DNA of 64,000 bases from JBHJGP01 sp050331695 (GCA_050331695.1 JBHJGP010000008.1:1-64000); one strand, 5' to 3'; counted from the stretch's first letter, positions 50,628 through 60,031 are shown. The notes: generated by a model from the letters alone, not told the origin. Translations and numbers: made by a program.

Positions 50628-51146
50628 GCCGGGCTCACCGGCGAGAAGGGCGTGCAGAGGGGTTTGCTCCAACCAGGCCGGCATTTGTTCGGGCAAGGTG
50701 TTTTGTCCGTCGCCCAGAACCATCACGCCGCCCAGCCGCCGCCGGTCGACATCGGCGAGCGCTTCCTCCACGACGCTGGTGAGGGTCTGATTACCATCGG
50801 TTTCATCGAAAAGGACTTCTCGAAGGTCGATGTCTGCCCGGTCGCCCAACCGATCCTGGAGGTGGGCCCGCGCCTCCTCGACAAGCGGCCGTCGGACGGG
50901 CAGGTCCATGCTCGGGCTCTCGTCGACGACCGTGACCACCACATCCGGTAGGGGCTCGCGCCGCTCTTCCTGCAACACCGGGCGCAAGAGCGCCGCGATC
51001 AGCACGGCCAGAGCAAGCGCGCGCCAGGGCGTGCCGGCGGCGCGCGCCAGTGCCGACAGCACGACCGCCGCAAGGCCGACGAGGGCCAGCGAAGCGATCA
51101 GCCACAAAGGCAGCCAAGGTTCGAAGACGAAGGTCCAGCCGTTCAT
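50625..51146 (-). CDS. N-terminal part of an amber-interrupted membrane protein (vWA-like)
   Basis: This 173-residue piece has two membrane helices (about 10-32 and 40-58) and the start of a von Willebrand A-like domain with a DxSxS metal site (VVDESPSMD, about residues 73-81). It then ends at TAG after LLAGEPG. From memory, homologues in alphaproteobacterial MoxR operons are about 690 residues, combining this part with the downstream amidotransferase-like part. The ATG at 51146 overlaps the DUF4159 stop by four bases. Confidence 0.75.
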   Translation of the reverse strand: MNGWTFVFEPWLPLWLIASLALVGLAAVVLSALARAAGTPWRALALAVLIAALLRPVLQEERREPLPDVVVTVVDESPSMDLPVRRPLVEEARAHLQDRLGDRADIDLREVLFDETDGNQTLTSVVEEALADVDRRRLGGVMVLGDGQNTLPEQMPAWLEQTPLHALLAGEPG

Positions 51147-53878
51147 TGGCCCAGCCGCTCCAGTAGGGTCGGAACATGTACTTGGTCGGTCTTGTAGTTG
51201 CCGGTGAGCGCGTACATCACCAAATTGACGCCGACGCGCCGCGCCATTTCGCGCTGGCGCTCGCCTCCAGGCACCACAGGCAGGATCGGGTTATTGAATT
51301 CGTCCCGCGCCCAGGCGCCGACCCAGTCGTTGGCGCCGATGACGATCGACGACACGCCGTCATTGACCCCCGGATTGGCCCGATCGACCCAGAGCGGCTG
51401 GCCGGCGAACCGGCCCGGAAACTCCTGCAGCAGGTAGAACGCCCGGGTCAAAGCGTGATCTCCCTGGACCACCTCCAAAGGCGGCACGCTAAGACCGCCC
51501 AGCAAGTCCTGAAGGCGTTGCATGCCGGGCCCGCCAGCGCCCCCTGGGACCGCCAGATGGGCGTCGCGGGTGTCGAACAGGATCATGCCGCCCTGACTCA
51601 AATACTCACTGATCCGCCGGCTTTGCTCGTCACTGAGCCGGATGACGTTTTCACCCACCGGCCAGTAGATCAGCGGGAACAATTCCAGCGGATCCCGGTC
51701 GAGATTGAGGGCGACCGGATCACCAGTCACCACCGAGGTTCTTTGGGTCAGAACATCGCTCAAACCGACCAGACCGGCCTCACTCAGCCGGTCGAGCTCT
51801 CGATCGCCCGTCATCATGTAGGCGAGCCGGGTTTCGGTGCTGAGCTCGAGGACACGGGCGTCGTCACCCTCCTGGGCCGCCCCCAGGCTCGGTATCAGTA
51901 GGAGGAAGGCCAATCCGGCTGCCGGCCGCAACCGCGCGAGGCTCGCCAGATTGCCCCGCATGACCAGGCTGACGACCATGTCCAGGAGAAATAAGATCAG
52001 CGCGAGCAGGAGCAGCCAGGGAGCCATGGCCCTTTCAGTGACCTGCTCCAGCCGCTCTACCGCAGTGCCCAGCACCGTGGGCGTCAAAGCCCGGAGCTCA
52101 GCTTCCGGGGGTGCCAGATTGAGCGCCCAGCGGGCACCCTGATCTTCGGCGTCGGCATAGAGGCCCGGCGGATGGATCGAAGACACCCGGGTTTCGTCGA
52201 GTACCGCCGCGTCGACGGCCTCGACGCCGTCCGGCGGATCCACCAAACGCCCGGCGGCGTTTAGGGTCGCAACGGGCGTGACCGGCCCGCTCACCGCTTG
52301 CCCCTCGCCCTCCGCCAATTCCAGGAGCCGACCGATCATGCCGACGAACATGCCGGACAGCGGCAGATTGGACCACTGATTGTTCGCCGTCGTGTGGAAC
52401 AGCACCAACCAGCCGTCACTGCGGCGATCGGCTGTGATCAGCGGCGTGCCGTCGGTGAGCCAGGCCAGGGTCTTGTCCGCCAGATCGGCCGATGGCTGAG
52501 CCAGCACCTGACGCCGGATGCGAACGTCTTCGGCGATCGCAAGCCCGCTGAGCACGCTTTCCGGCGCCATCCGGTCGAGAGCCAGCGGTTCGCTCCAGGT
52601 GAGGGCGCCATCGAGCTGGCGGCCGCCGCCGCGCAGGGGGACCGGCACGAGCGGGTCATTGGGCGCAGCGGCCAGATTAGGGCCAGCGAAACGAACAAGC
52701 ACGCCGCCCGCTTCCACCCAGTCGGCCACGCGCGTGGTGTCCGCCTCGCTCATGCGATGGGCGTCGACCCAAATCAGTGTCGGCAGGTTCAGTTCGACAA
52801 GTTCGTCGATCGAGCCCCGGTGCACGCGCGCCTGACCGGCAAGCGCACGCTCGACGTAATAATATTCCGACAGGAGCGGCTGCGGGTCCGGTTCCTCAGG
52901 CGCTCCCAGTAGCCCGGCCTCGGACCGACGCCAGCGTTGATCGGCAAGCGCCACGCCGGCAACGCTGAGGCTACCCTCGAGTTCGAACCGCCGCAGCTCC
53001 GTCCAGGCCGTGGGTGGCATCTCCATGGACGCGGTCACCCGCTCCTCGTCCGGCGAGAAGGTCACGGACTCCCGGCCCACAACAGAACCCGCTTCGCCCA
53101 GCGCCAGCACCACCGCGTTCTCAACGCGGCCCGTCGACGACCGGTGGACGTCAAGTGAAATCTGATCGCCTTCTCTGCTTGGTCGTCCCAGGAGATGATG
53201 GCCGCCACCACTGGCATCCAGCACACGAAACGCGCCCGCCTCGCCCAAGAGCGTCGCCAGATCGAAAGCCTGGTCCTCGTCGGTCTCGTCGATGGCGACG
53301 GCCGAGCCGATCCAGATGCTGGTGAGCGGTTCTTCGTCCGTTCGTGTGGCGAGAAGGGTTCGAACCGCCTCGGTGGTCGAAGCCCGGTCCGGCAACCAAG
53401 GCCGCGGCTCGAGCGCCGCAGCGATGTCCGCCGCTTCGGCGGCGGAGTTGAAGCCGACCTCCCTAACGGTGGCGGTTGGCACCAACGCGACCGGCCGGCC
53501 CTCGCGTTCCGCCCGCTCGATCACGCTCACGAGGAGATCTTGATGACGCGGCCAGTCACGGGCCGAGTCCCAGCCATTATCGACGACGATCAAGACCGGC
53601 CCGCTGCCGTCAAGCGCTCGCGTCGGGTTCCAGATGGGTTGGGCCAAGGCGACGATCACCGCGGTCACGATAAGGATCCGGAGAAGCAGGAGCCACCAGG
53701 GGATCCGGTTCGGCGTTTCCTCATTGACCGGGACCAGGCGCAAGATCTCGATCGGCGGGAACGAAATGCGCCTCGGCGCTGGCGGCAGCAGGCGGAGGAT
53801 GAGCCACAAGGCCGGCAAGGTGAGAAGGGCGGCGAGCATCCAGGGTTGGGCAAAGCCGATCAGGCCTAGGTTCAGCAT
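51143..53878 (-). CDS. BatA/DUF4159 membrane protein
   Basis: The 911-residue protein has an N-terminal BatA-type segment (two helices at about 12-30 and 63-82; PRRISFPPIEIL) and a vWA-like part without a clear metal site (VVDNGWDS). A long periplasmic region is followed by a helix pair near 625-680 and a C-terminal DUF4159 domain (about 700-905, LIYWPVGENVIRLSDEQSRRI). Such proteins accompany MoxR and DUF58 in envelope-stress or complex-assembly operons. Biochemical function is unknown. Confidence 0.88.
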   Translation of the reverse strand: MLNLGLIGFAQPWMLAALLTLPALWLILRLLPPAPRRISFPPIEILRLVPVNEETPNRIPWWLLLLRILIVTAVIVALAQPIWNPTRALDGSGPVLIVVDNGWDSARDWPRHQDLLVSVIERAEREGRPVALVPTATVREVGFNSAAEAADIAAALEPRPWLPDRASTTEAVRTLLATRTDEEPLTSIWIGSAVAIDETDEDQAFDLATLLGEAGAFRVLDASGGGHHLLGRPSREGDQISLDVHRSSTGRVENAVVLALGEAGSVVGRESVTFSPDEERVTASMEMPPTAWTELRRFELEGSLSVAGVALADQRWRRSEAGLLGAPEEPDPQPLLSEYYYVERALAGQARVHRGSIDELVELNLPTLIWVDAHRMSEADTTRVADWVEAGGVLVRFAGPNLAAAPNDPLVPVPLRGGGRQLDGALTWSEPLALDRMAPESVLSGLAIAEDVRIRRQVLAQPSADLADKTLAWLTDGTPLITADRRSDGWLVLFHTTANNQWSNLPLSGMFVGMIGRLLELAEGEGQAVSGPVTPVATLNAAGRLVDPPDGVEAVDAAVLDETRVSSIHPPGLYADAEDQGARWALNLAPPEAELRALTPTVLGTAVERLEQVTERAMAPWLLLLALILFLLDMVVSLVMRGNLASLARLRPAAGLAFLLLIPSLGAAQEGDDARVLELSTETRLAYMMTGDRELDRLSEAGLVGLSDVLTQRTSVVTGDPVALNLDRDPLELFPLIYWPVGENVIRLSDEQSRRISEYLSQGGMILFDTRDAHLAVPGGAGGPGMQRLQDLLGGLSVPPLEVVQGDHALTRAFYLLQEFPGRFAGQPLWVDRANPGVNDGVSSIVIGANDWVGAWARDEFNNPILPVVPGGERQREMARRVGVNLVMYALTGNYKTDQVHVPTLLERLGQ

Positions 53879-53881
53879 GGC

Positions 53882-54745
53882 TCAGGATTTCTCCAGATCG
53901 GCCATCGCCGCGTACAGCGCCAGAAGCGCGCGCTCGGGTGGCTCATTGCTCACATGATGGCAGAAAACCCAATTCAACCGCTGGACCTCGCCGGCCAACC
54001 AGTCGTGGTGGGCATCGATCAGTTTCCGGTAGTCGGACCGGGCCGCGGCGACGTTGCTGATCACCACATCGCCCTCATCTTCCAAACCTTCGAATCGCAC
54101 CCGACCATTATAGGGTAGGCTAAGTTCAGCGGGGTCGCTGATCATCACCACATGGCCCCGGAGACCCTCGGCCGAAAGTGATCGCAGGCGTTGGGCGATC
54201 AGATCTGTATCCATAAGCCAGTCGGAAATGAGCACGATCCGGGCATGACGGGGCAACACCTGCTCCGGCAGGAGCTCGTCCTGCGGCTCGCTCAACGCAC
54301 GCATGACGGCATCGATGGCGAGGCGCCCGCCCTGGGGTCTGAGCCCGGTTCCGTAAAAGGTTATGCGCTCGCCGGCACGCACGAGCAGGGAGCTCAAAGC
54401 CAGGGTTAGGAGCGCGGCCGTCTCACCTTTTTCAGAAAGCTTGCGATCCGACCGAAACCCCATGGACAGGGAACGATCACACCAAAGCCACACGCTCTGC
54501 GCCGCTTCCCACTCCTGTTCGCGAAACAGGATGTCGTCGCCCTTGGCCGACTGGCGCCAATCGATCTGACGAATAGGATCACCCGGGCGGTAGTGCCGGA
54601 ATTGCCAAAAACTCTCGCCGATTCCGACCCGCCGCCGGCCATGGACGCCTTGGGCAACGATCGATGCCACCCGCTCAGCCGCAACCAGTAGTGGTGGCAG
54701 TCTCGAGGCAAGGCGCTCAGCTTCGGCGCGAGGCGGTGTCCTCAC
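53882..54745 (-). CDS. DUF58 family protein
   Basis: The 287-residue protein has the DUF58 signature GESFWQFRHYRPGDPIRQIDWRQSAKGDDILFREQEWE at residues about 42-79 and a vWA-like C-terminal half (WLWCDRSLSM). It normally works with a MoxR ATPase, perhaps as its substrate-binding partner. It overlaps moxR by four bases and precedes the DUF4159 gene by three. Confidence 0.93.
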   Translation of the reverse strand: MRTPPRAEAERLASRLPPLLVAAERVASIVAQGVHGRRRVGIGESFWQFRHYRPGDPIRQIDWRQSAKGDDILFREQEWEAAQSVWLWCDRSLSMGFRSDRKLSEKGETAALLTLALSSLLVRAGERITFYGTGLRPQGGRLAIDAVMRALSEPQDELLPEQVLPRHARIVLISDWLMDTDLIAQRLRSLSAEGLRGHVVMISDPAELSLPYNGRVRFEGLEDEGDVVISNVAAARSDYRKLIDAHHDWLAGEVQRLNWVFCHHVSNEPPERALLALYAAMADLEKS

Positions 54746-55740
54746 GCGGCAACCTGGACCGACATCGTCGCCTTGCGCACCACTTCATGGATGGTGACGC
54801 CATCCGCCCGGGCAGCGAAGGTCAGGGCCATGCGATGCTGGAGCACCGGTTCGGCGAGCGCGTGGACATCGTCGAGCGAGGGTGCCAAGCGGCCCTGCAA
54901 AAGCGCGCGGGCACGGCCGGCGAGCATCAGCGCCTGGCTGGCTCGCGGTCCCGGCCCCCAGGAAACCAGCTTGGCAATCTCCGGCGTGGTGGCGCTCTCT
55001 GGGCGCACACCACGCACCAGCTTAAGAATGGCATCCACCACCGCGTCGCCGACCGGCATCAGGCGAACCAGCCGCTGGAGCTCGATCAGTCGCTGGGCAT
55101 CAACGATCGACGTCGCCTTAGCCTCCGTGGCGCCGGTGGTCGCGATCAGGACCTGGCGCTCGACGGCTTCGTCCGGATAACCGACGTCGATCTGCAGCAA
55201 GAAGCGGTCAAGCTGCGCTTCCGGCAACGGATAGGTCCCCTCCTGCTCGATCGGATTTTGAGTGGCCAGCACATGAAACGGTTCGGGCAAGCGGTGATCG
55301 TCACCGGCGATCGTCACCCGGTGTTCTTGCATCGCCTGGAGAAGGGCCGCCTGGGTCCGGGGACTAGCCCGATTGATCTCGTCCGCCATCAGCAACTGGC
55401 AAAAAATCGGGCCTTTGACGAACCGGAACTGGCGCCGGCCGTCACCCTGCTCCTCAAGCACTTCGGAGCCCAGAATGTCGGACGGCATGAGATCGGGGGT
55501 GAATTGCACGCGCTTTTGATCGAGACCGAGGACCGTGCCCAGGACGCCCGCGAGGCGGGTCTTGGCCAGTCCCGGCATGCCGACCAGAAGAGCGTGACTG
55601 CCGCTCAGAATTGCAGCGAGACTGAGCTCGACGACGTCATCCTGTCCAAAAATGACCTTTCCGATCTCGTCCCGGACGCGCGCCAATTCATCAATGGCCG
55701 CCTCCGCTTGCCCGACAATCTCCTGCTCGGCCTCTGCCAC
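54742..55740 (-). CDS. MoxR-family AAA+ ATPase
   Basis: The 332-residue chaperone-like ATPase has Walker A GMPGLAKTRLAG, Walker B LLMADEINRA, sensor 1 VLATQNPIEQEGTYPLPEAQLDRF and a C-terminal AAA lid. MoxR proteins help insert metals or assemble vWA-domain complexes. The GTG start at 55740 is preceded by GGATGGAGCGAGGG. It is the first gene of a four-gene operon whose other members carry vWA-like domains, the usual partners. Confidence 0.94.
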   Translation of the reverse strand: MAEAEQEIVGQAEAAIDELARVRDEIGKVIFGQDDVVELSLAAILSGSHALLVGMPGLAKTRLAGVLGTVLGLDQKRVQFTPDLMPSDILGSEVLEEQGDGRRQFRFVKGPIFCQLLMADEINRASPRTQAALLQAMQEHRVTIAGDDHRLPEPFHVLATQNPIEQEGTYPLPEAQLDRFLLQIDVGYPDEAVERQVLIATTGATEAKATSIVDAQRLIELQRLVRLMPVGDAVVDAILKLVRGVRPESATTPEIAKLVSWGPGPRASQALMLAGRARALLQGRLAPSLDDVHALAEPVLQHRMALTFAARADGVTIHEVVRKATMSVQVAA

Positions 55741-55760
55741 GCCCTCGCTCCATCCTGTTG

Positions 55761-55826
55761 GGTCCGGCTATTCTTATCCGGACCGCCGTCATCATCGACG
55801 AACGTTGTTCATACTTTAGGGTATGA
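55761..55826. promoter_or_regulatory. Two dyads in the moxR/NUDIX divergent region
   Basis: GGTCCGG-N10-CCGGACC (55761-55784) lies 21-44 bases upstream of moxR and could be a leader hairpin or operator. TCATAC-TTTAGG-GTATGA (55809-55826) is a compact 18-bp operator-like dyad in the middle of the divergent spacer. The 55741-56010 region otherwise shows no gene. Confidence 0.45.
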
Positions 55827-56010
55827 GATGCGAACGGCCAGGGCGAGTATCGAGGATGTCTCTCACGCCCGTCTGATCAGCCGGCTTGGGCGGCGGTCCG
55901 AAGCTTGCTGCAGCGCGAGACAGGTGGGCTGATTTTACTCTCGATTTCGGTGCATAACGAAGTAGGGAGATACGGCTCGATCGGGATCGAACCGAACGGG
56001 CGACTGGATC

Positions 56011-56616
56011 ATGATCATCAAGACATTGTCTCGCGAGGCCGTGCGGGAACGGCTCAGTTTGGCCTTGCCGGAGCCGGTGACCTCGGGTGATCGGGGCCGA
56101 AGCGCGGCAGGCGCGGAACTGGTGGAAGCAGCAGTGCTCGTCGGCATCATTGGGCACCCGGCACGACCCACGGTTCTGCTCACCCGGCGAACCGCCCATC
56201 TTCGGGACCATGCCGGCCAGATCAGCTTCCCGGGCGGGCGGTTGGAGCCGGAAGATCAGGGCCATGAGGAGGCGGCACTGCGCGAGGCGGAAGAGGAGGT
56301 CGGCCTGGATCGAAGGCAGTGCCACATTTTGGGTGTTCTGCCGGCCTATGTGACGATAACCGGCTTTCGCGTCACGCCGATCGTCGGTTGGATCGAGCCA
56401 CCGATCCAGCTCAAGCCGGATCCGTTCGAGGTGGATGAGGTGTTTGAAGTGCCGCTCGCATTCGTCCTTGACCGCAAGAACCACCGGCGGGACAGCTATA
56501 TCCGCGACGCCGAAGAGCGGTGGTTCTACGTGCTCGACTTCGAAGACCGCTACATCTGGGGAGCAACCGCTGGCATGCTGGTCAATTTCGCCCATGCGCT
56601 CCAGCCCCAATCCTGA
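56011..56616 (+). CDS. NUDIX hydrolase, CoA pyrophosphatase type
   Basis: The 201-residue enzyme has the UPF0035-type signature LLTRRTAHLRDHAGQISFPGG running into a complete Nudix box (GGRLEP, then EAALREAEEEVGL). The likely reaction is hydrolysis of CoA or acyl-CoA to 3',5'-ADP and phosphopantetheine. Its end overlaps the CCA-transferase start by 23 bases. Confidence 0.9.
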   Translation: MIIKTLSREAVRERLSLALPEPVTSGDRGRSAAGAELVEAAVLVGIIGHPARPTVLLTRRTAHLRDHAGQISFPGGRLEPEDQGHEEAALREAEEEVGLDRRQCHILGVLPAYVTITGFRVTPIVGWIEPPIQLKPDPFEVDEVFEVPLAFVLDRKNHRRDSYIRDAEERWFYVLDFEDRYIWGATAGMLVNFAHALQPQS

Positions 56617-57853
56617 AATCATCGCTGCCCCTTGGTTTTCCAGAGCGTCCACTCGTCGGCTCATCAAGGTCCTCGAGACCGCGGGGCATCAGGTCCGGTT
56701 CGTCGGCGGCTCGGTCCGGGATGCGCTGATCGGCCGCTTCCCGCCTAAGCCGGACGTGGATCTGGCGACCACCGCCGATCCCGCGCAAGTCATATCCTGC
56801 CTGCACGAGGCCGGCATCAAAGCGCTGCCGACGGGCGTCGCCCACGGTACGGTGACGGCGATCGTCGACCAGGATCCGTTCGAGATCACGACGTTGCGCG
56901 AGGATGTCGCAACCGATGGTCGCCATGCAGCCGTGCGCTTCACCATCGACTTTGAGCGGGATGCGGCGCGGCGTGACTTCACCTTCAATGCCCTGAGCGT
57001 AGACGCCGAGGGGCACCTGTTCGATCCGTTTCAGGGCCATCGGGATCTGCTCGACGGTCGGGTCCGGTTCGTCGGCCCGCCGGACATTCGGATCGCCGAG
57101 GATTATCTTCGTATCCTGCGGCTTTTTCGCTTCCATGCCTATTTCGGCAAGCTTCGGCCTGCTCCAGACGCTCTTGCCGCCTGCGCGGCTGCCGCCGGCA
57201 AGCTGGAAACGCTGTCCGGTGAACGTGTCGCCCAGGAAATGTTGAAGCTCTTGCGCGCGCCGTCGCCGCAGCCAAGCCTCGATCTGATGGTCGAAACGGG
57301 GGTCGCGGCTCAGGCGTTCGCCGGGCTCCAAACGCTTCCCAATCTAAATCCTGTCTTGGAGGTGGAGCGTCAACCGGATCCGCTCTTGCGGCTCGCCTTC
57401 CTGGTGAGGAGCGCCCCCGGTCCCCTGGATAGGGCGCGAAGGCTCAGCTCCCGCTGGCGGCTCTCGAACCGAGAGGCCGACCGGCTCGAACGGTTGGTCG
57501 ATGGCTGGCGGCAATTGCCGCAAGACGAAAAGAACGCAGCGTCACAAGCCATGGCGCTGGGTGAACAACAAAGCTTACTCGTCCTGGTTTACCGCTTGGG
57601 TCTAACGCTGGCAGCGGATCTGATGCGCCTCGAGGCCGGCCGGCGACCTGCCCCCCTCATTCGAGCCCGGATCGGTGCGCTGGAGGATTTGACCATCCCA
57701 CCCTTCCCGCTGACCGGCGACGACCTCTTGACCCAAGGCTTCGAGCCCGGCCCTGGCCTGGGTGAGGCGCTCGCAAAAACCGAAGCGTGGTGGCTTAGCC
57801 AATCAGGAAAACCCGATCGGGACGCCTGTCTGGCCTTCGCCCAAAAACAATAA
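56594..57853 (+). CDS. cca: CCA tRNA nucleotidyltransferase/poly(A) polymerase family
   Basis: The 419-residue class II nucleotidyltransferase has GGSVRDALIGRFPPKPDVDLAT (residues about 38-59, with the DVD metal pair). The ERDAARRDFTFNALSVD motif and RIAEDYLRILRLFRFHAYFG follow, then a helical tail. It should add or repair the tRNA 3' CCA. ATG 56594 overlaps the NUDIX gene. Poly(A) polymerase activity cannot be excluded from sequence alone. Confidence 0.9.
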   Translation: MRSSPNPEIIAAPWFSRASTRRLIKVLETAGHQVRFVGGSVRDALIGRFPPKPDVDLATTADPAQVISCLHEAGIKALPTGVAHGTVTAIVDQDPFEITTLREDVATDGRHAAVRFTIDFERDAARRDFTFNALSVDAEGHLFDPFQGHRDLLDGRVRFVGPPDIRIAEDYLRILRLFRFHAYFGKLRPAPDALAACAAAAGKLETLSGERVAQEMLKLLRAPSPQPSLDLMVETGVAAQAFAGLQTLPNLNPVLEVERQPDPLLRLAFLVRSAPGPLDRARRLSSRWRLSNREADRLERLVDGWRQLPQDEKNAASQAMALGEQQSLLVLVYRLGLTLAADLMRLEAGRRPAPLIRARIGALEDLTIPPFPLTGDDLLTQGFEPGPGLGEALAKTEAWWLSQSGKPDRDACLAFAQKQ

Positions 57854-58185
57854 AAAACAAGTTTTTGAAGTTTATTACGCTTGCTTTTTGAAGCTATCTA
57901 TCAAATCTTCCACGTGCAGACGTCGCTGGGCGGCACCCTAGCAGCGCCGTTGGCATCTTGGCTGGGTTCAGCACGAGGAAGCGCGCTTTGGAGACCTGAC
58001 GTCCACCGATTTGAGCATACTTGCGGATGCCTAATTACAGCGCCGCAACACTTCTACATGGAATTGCTCTATCCCCGTGAACGTCTAACGTTTGTTGTGT
58101 GAGTCCTTTCGGGCTTTCGCGGAACAAAAACATTGGTCGGGGCTTGGTCAGTCTACGAATTATGGTTTTGTTGTGAGGTGCCCTC
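57854..58185. other. Intergenic region cca-DUF1499
   Basis: These 332 bp contain no convincing gene. An A/T-rich stretch directly after cca (57850-57900) could help end transcription, but no stable hairpin with a T-run was found. The last bases carry TGAGG seven bases before the GTG at 58186. Confidence 0.4.
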
Positions 58186-58761
58186 GTGAAACCCCTCGAT
58201 CCAAACGCCGAAATTGGTCTCAAACTCACGCATTTCGAGCAAGTCCGATCCTCACCCCGAGGGACACTCACCTTGGCGGTGATCGGCCCTCGCAAGCGCG
58301 CCCCATCCTGGTTGGCCGCGGCGAGCCTGGTTACGGCTTGCGCGTCGGAACTTCCCGCCGATCAAACGACGCCCGCCGATCCCGCCGGCATTGAGCGGAC
58401 CGGTCGGCCCAATGACTATCTGGTCTGTCCGCCAGGCCTCAACGACGCCGAGATCGATCGCGAAGCACCGGTTTTCCCGGTTTCCGTCGATCGCCTGGAG
58501 CAGGCGGTGATCGAGGTCGTCAACCAGGCACCTCGAACCGAGATCCTCAGCCGCGAGGCGGCATCCAGGCGTTATCGGGTTCGCCAGACCTCGCGCTGGC
58601 TGGGCTTTTCGGACCAGATCGATCTGAGCTTTCACGAGATCGGTGCCGAGACGTCCACGGTCTGCATCTATAGTCGGGCGATCCACGGCTACTATGATTT
58701 CGGCGTGAACAAGGATCGGGTCGAGCGTTGGCTTGCCCAGGTGAACGTGAGCGGCAACTAG
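58186..58761 (+). CDS. DUF1499 family protein, possible lipoprotein
   Basis: The protein (191 residues from GTG 58186) has the DUF1499 pattern: RPNDYLVCPPG, then AVIEVVNQAPRTEI, SRWLGFSDQIDLSFHEIG, and CIYSRAIHGYYDFGVNKDRVERWL. GTG 58186 has a good TGAGG site, but a shorter start (TTG 58273 or GTG 58279) would give a short basic N-terminus, a hydrophobic stretch and the lipobox-like LVTAC. If so, it would be a lipoprotein. Function unknown. Confidence 0.78.
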   Translation: MKPLDPNAEIGLKLTHFEQVRSSPRGTLTLAVIGPRKRAPSWLAAASLVTACASELPADQTTPADPAGIERTGRPNDYLVCPPGLNDAEIDREAPVFPVSVDRLEQAVIEVVNQAPRTEILSREAASRRYRVRQTSRWLGFSDQIDLSFHEIGAETSTVCIYSRAIHGYYDFGVNKDRVERWLAQVNVSGN

Positions 58762-58954
58762 GTTCGCTTCCAGCCAGCCGCCGTGGCCATGGGTCAGTGG
58801 CGCTCCCTAAGGGCCAGACTAAGACGTTTGGCGCTCGAAACCGCGGCGATCCCGTGAAGTGACCAGCTCTGCGTCAGGCCCTCAATCAAAAGGATCAGAT
58901 CCGTTTCGCAACCGGTTAAGGGGGCGGCCCCGGTGGTCCACTGGAAGGCAAGAC

Positions 58955-60031
58955 ATGACACTTCCCGAGACGATGAGCGGCATGGTTCTGACGGGACATG
59001 GTGGTCCGGAAAAACTGGAATGGCGCGATGATCTGCCGGTGCCCAGGCCTGATGCCGGCGAGGTGCTGATCCGCGTTGGCGCCTCGGCTGTGAACAACAC
59101 GGACATCAACACCCGCACCGGCTGGTACTCGAAGAACGTTCGCGGTGACACAGCGTCGGGAGCAGTCGAGGGATACGGATCGGCCGCCGACGGTGATGGC
59201 AGTTGGTCCGGGGTCGCCCTTTCCTTCCCGCGCATTCAGGGCGCGGATTGCTGCGGCGAGATCGTGGCCGTGAGCGCCGGTGTCCCATCTGAGCGTGTCG
59301 GCGAGCGGGTCGTGGTGCGCGCGCTGCAATCCCCAGCCAATACCGGTTCCGACCTGCCAACGGCGACCTTCGGATCGGAGCATGACGGCGCGTTCGCGGA
59401 ATACGCGACCGCCGCTTCGGAGGATGCCGTCGCCGTGCGGTTCGATCTGTCCGACATCGAGCTGGCCTCGTTTCCTTGTGCCTTTTCCACGGCGGAAGGC
59501 ATGATCCAGCGCGTCGGTCTTACCAATGAGCGGGTCTTGATTACCGGCGCTTCGGGCGGCGTCGGCTCGGCCGCGATCCAGTTGGCCAAACGGCGCGGCG
59601 CTCACGTGACTGCGTTGACAAGCTCGTCCAAGGCCGAAGCCCTGAGGGCGCTTGGTGCGGACGAAACGCTCGACCGCGAAAGGGATCTGCCGAAACGCGC
59701 CTACGACGTCGTGCTCGATCTCGTCGGCGGATCACGCTGGACCTCGCTGATCGATGGGCTGTGCAACGGCGGACGTTATGTCACCGCTGGTGCGATCGCC
59801 GGGCCCATCGTCGAGCTGGACTTGCGCACGCTCTATTTGCGTGATCTGGCCTTCTTCGGTTGCACGCATCAGCCCGCGAACGTGTTCACCGATCTGGTCG
59901 GCTATATAGAAGCGGGCGAGATCCGGCCTTTGGTCGCCGAAAGCTTTTCCTTGCGGGATCTGCATGCGGCGCAGGAGGCGTTTTTGTCGAAATCCCATGT
60001 GGGAAAGATCGGCATTCGGGTTAACGAATGA
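58955..60031 (+). CDS. MDR-family quinone oxidoreductase/zinc-type alcohol dehydrogenase
   Basis: The 358-residue medium-chain dehydrogenase/reductase has the N-terminal GroES-like fold (HGGPEKLEWRDDLPVPRPDAGEVLIRV) and the NADP-binding motif GASGGVGSAAIQLAKRRGA. The structural zinc Cys cluster is absent and catalytic Cys/His ligands are not clear, so a zinc-free quinone-oxidoreductase-like reaction is more likely. ATG 58955 has a GGAAGG site. The substrate is unknown. Confidence 0.85.
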   Translation: MTLPETMSGMVLTGHGGPEKLEWRDDLPVPRPDAGEVLIRVGASAVNNTDINTRTGWYSKNVRGDTASGAVEGYGSAADGDGSWSGVALSFPRIQGADCCGEIVAVSAGVPSERVGERVVVRALQSPANTGSDLPTATFGSEHDGAFAEYATAASEDAVAVRFDLSDIELASFPCAFSTAEGMIQRVGLTNERVLITGASGGVGSAAIQLAKRRGAHVTALTSSSKAEALRALGADETLDRERDLPKRAYDVVLDLVGGSRWTSLIDGLCNGGRYVTAGAIAGPIVELDLRTLYLRDLAFFGCTHQPANVFTDLVGYIEAGEIRPLVAESFSLRDLHAAQEAFLSKSHVGKIGIRVNE

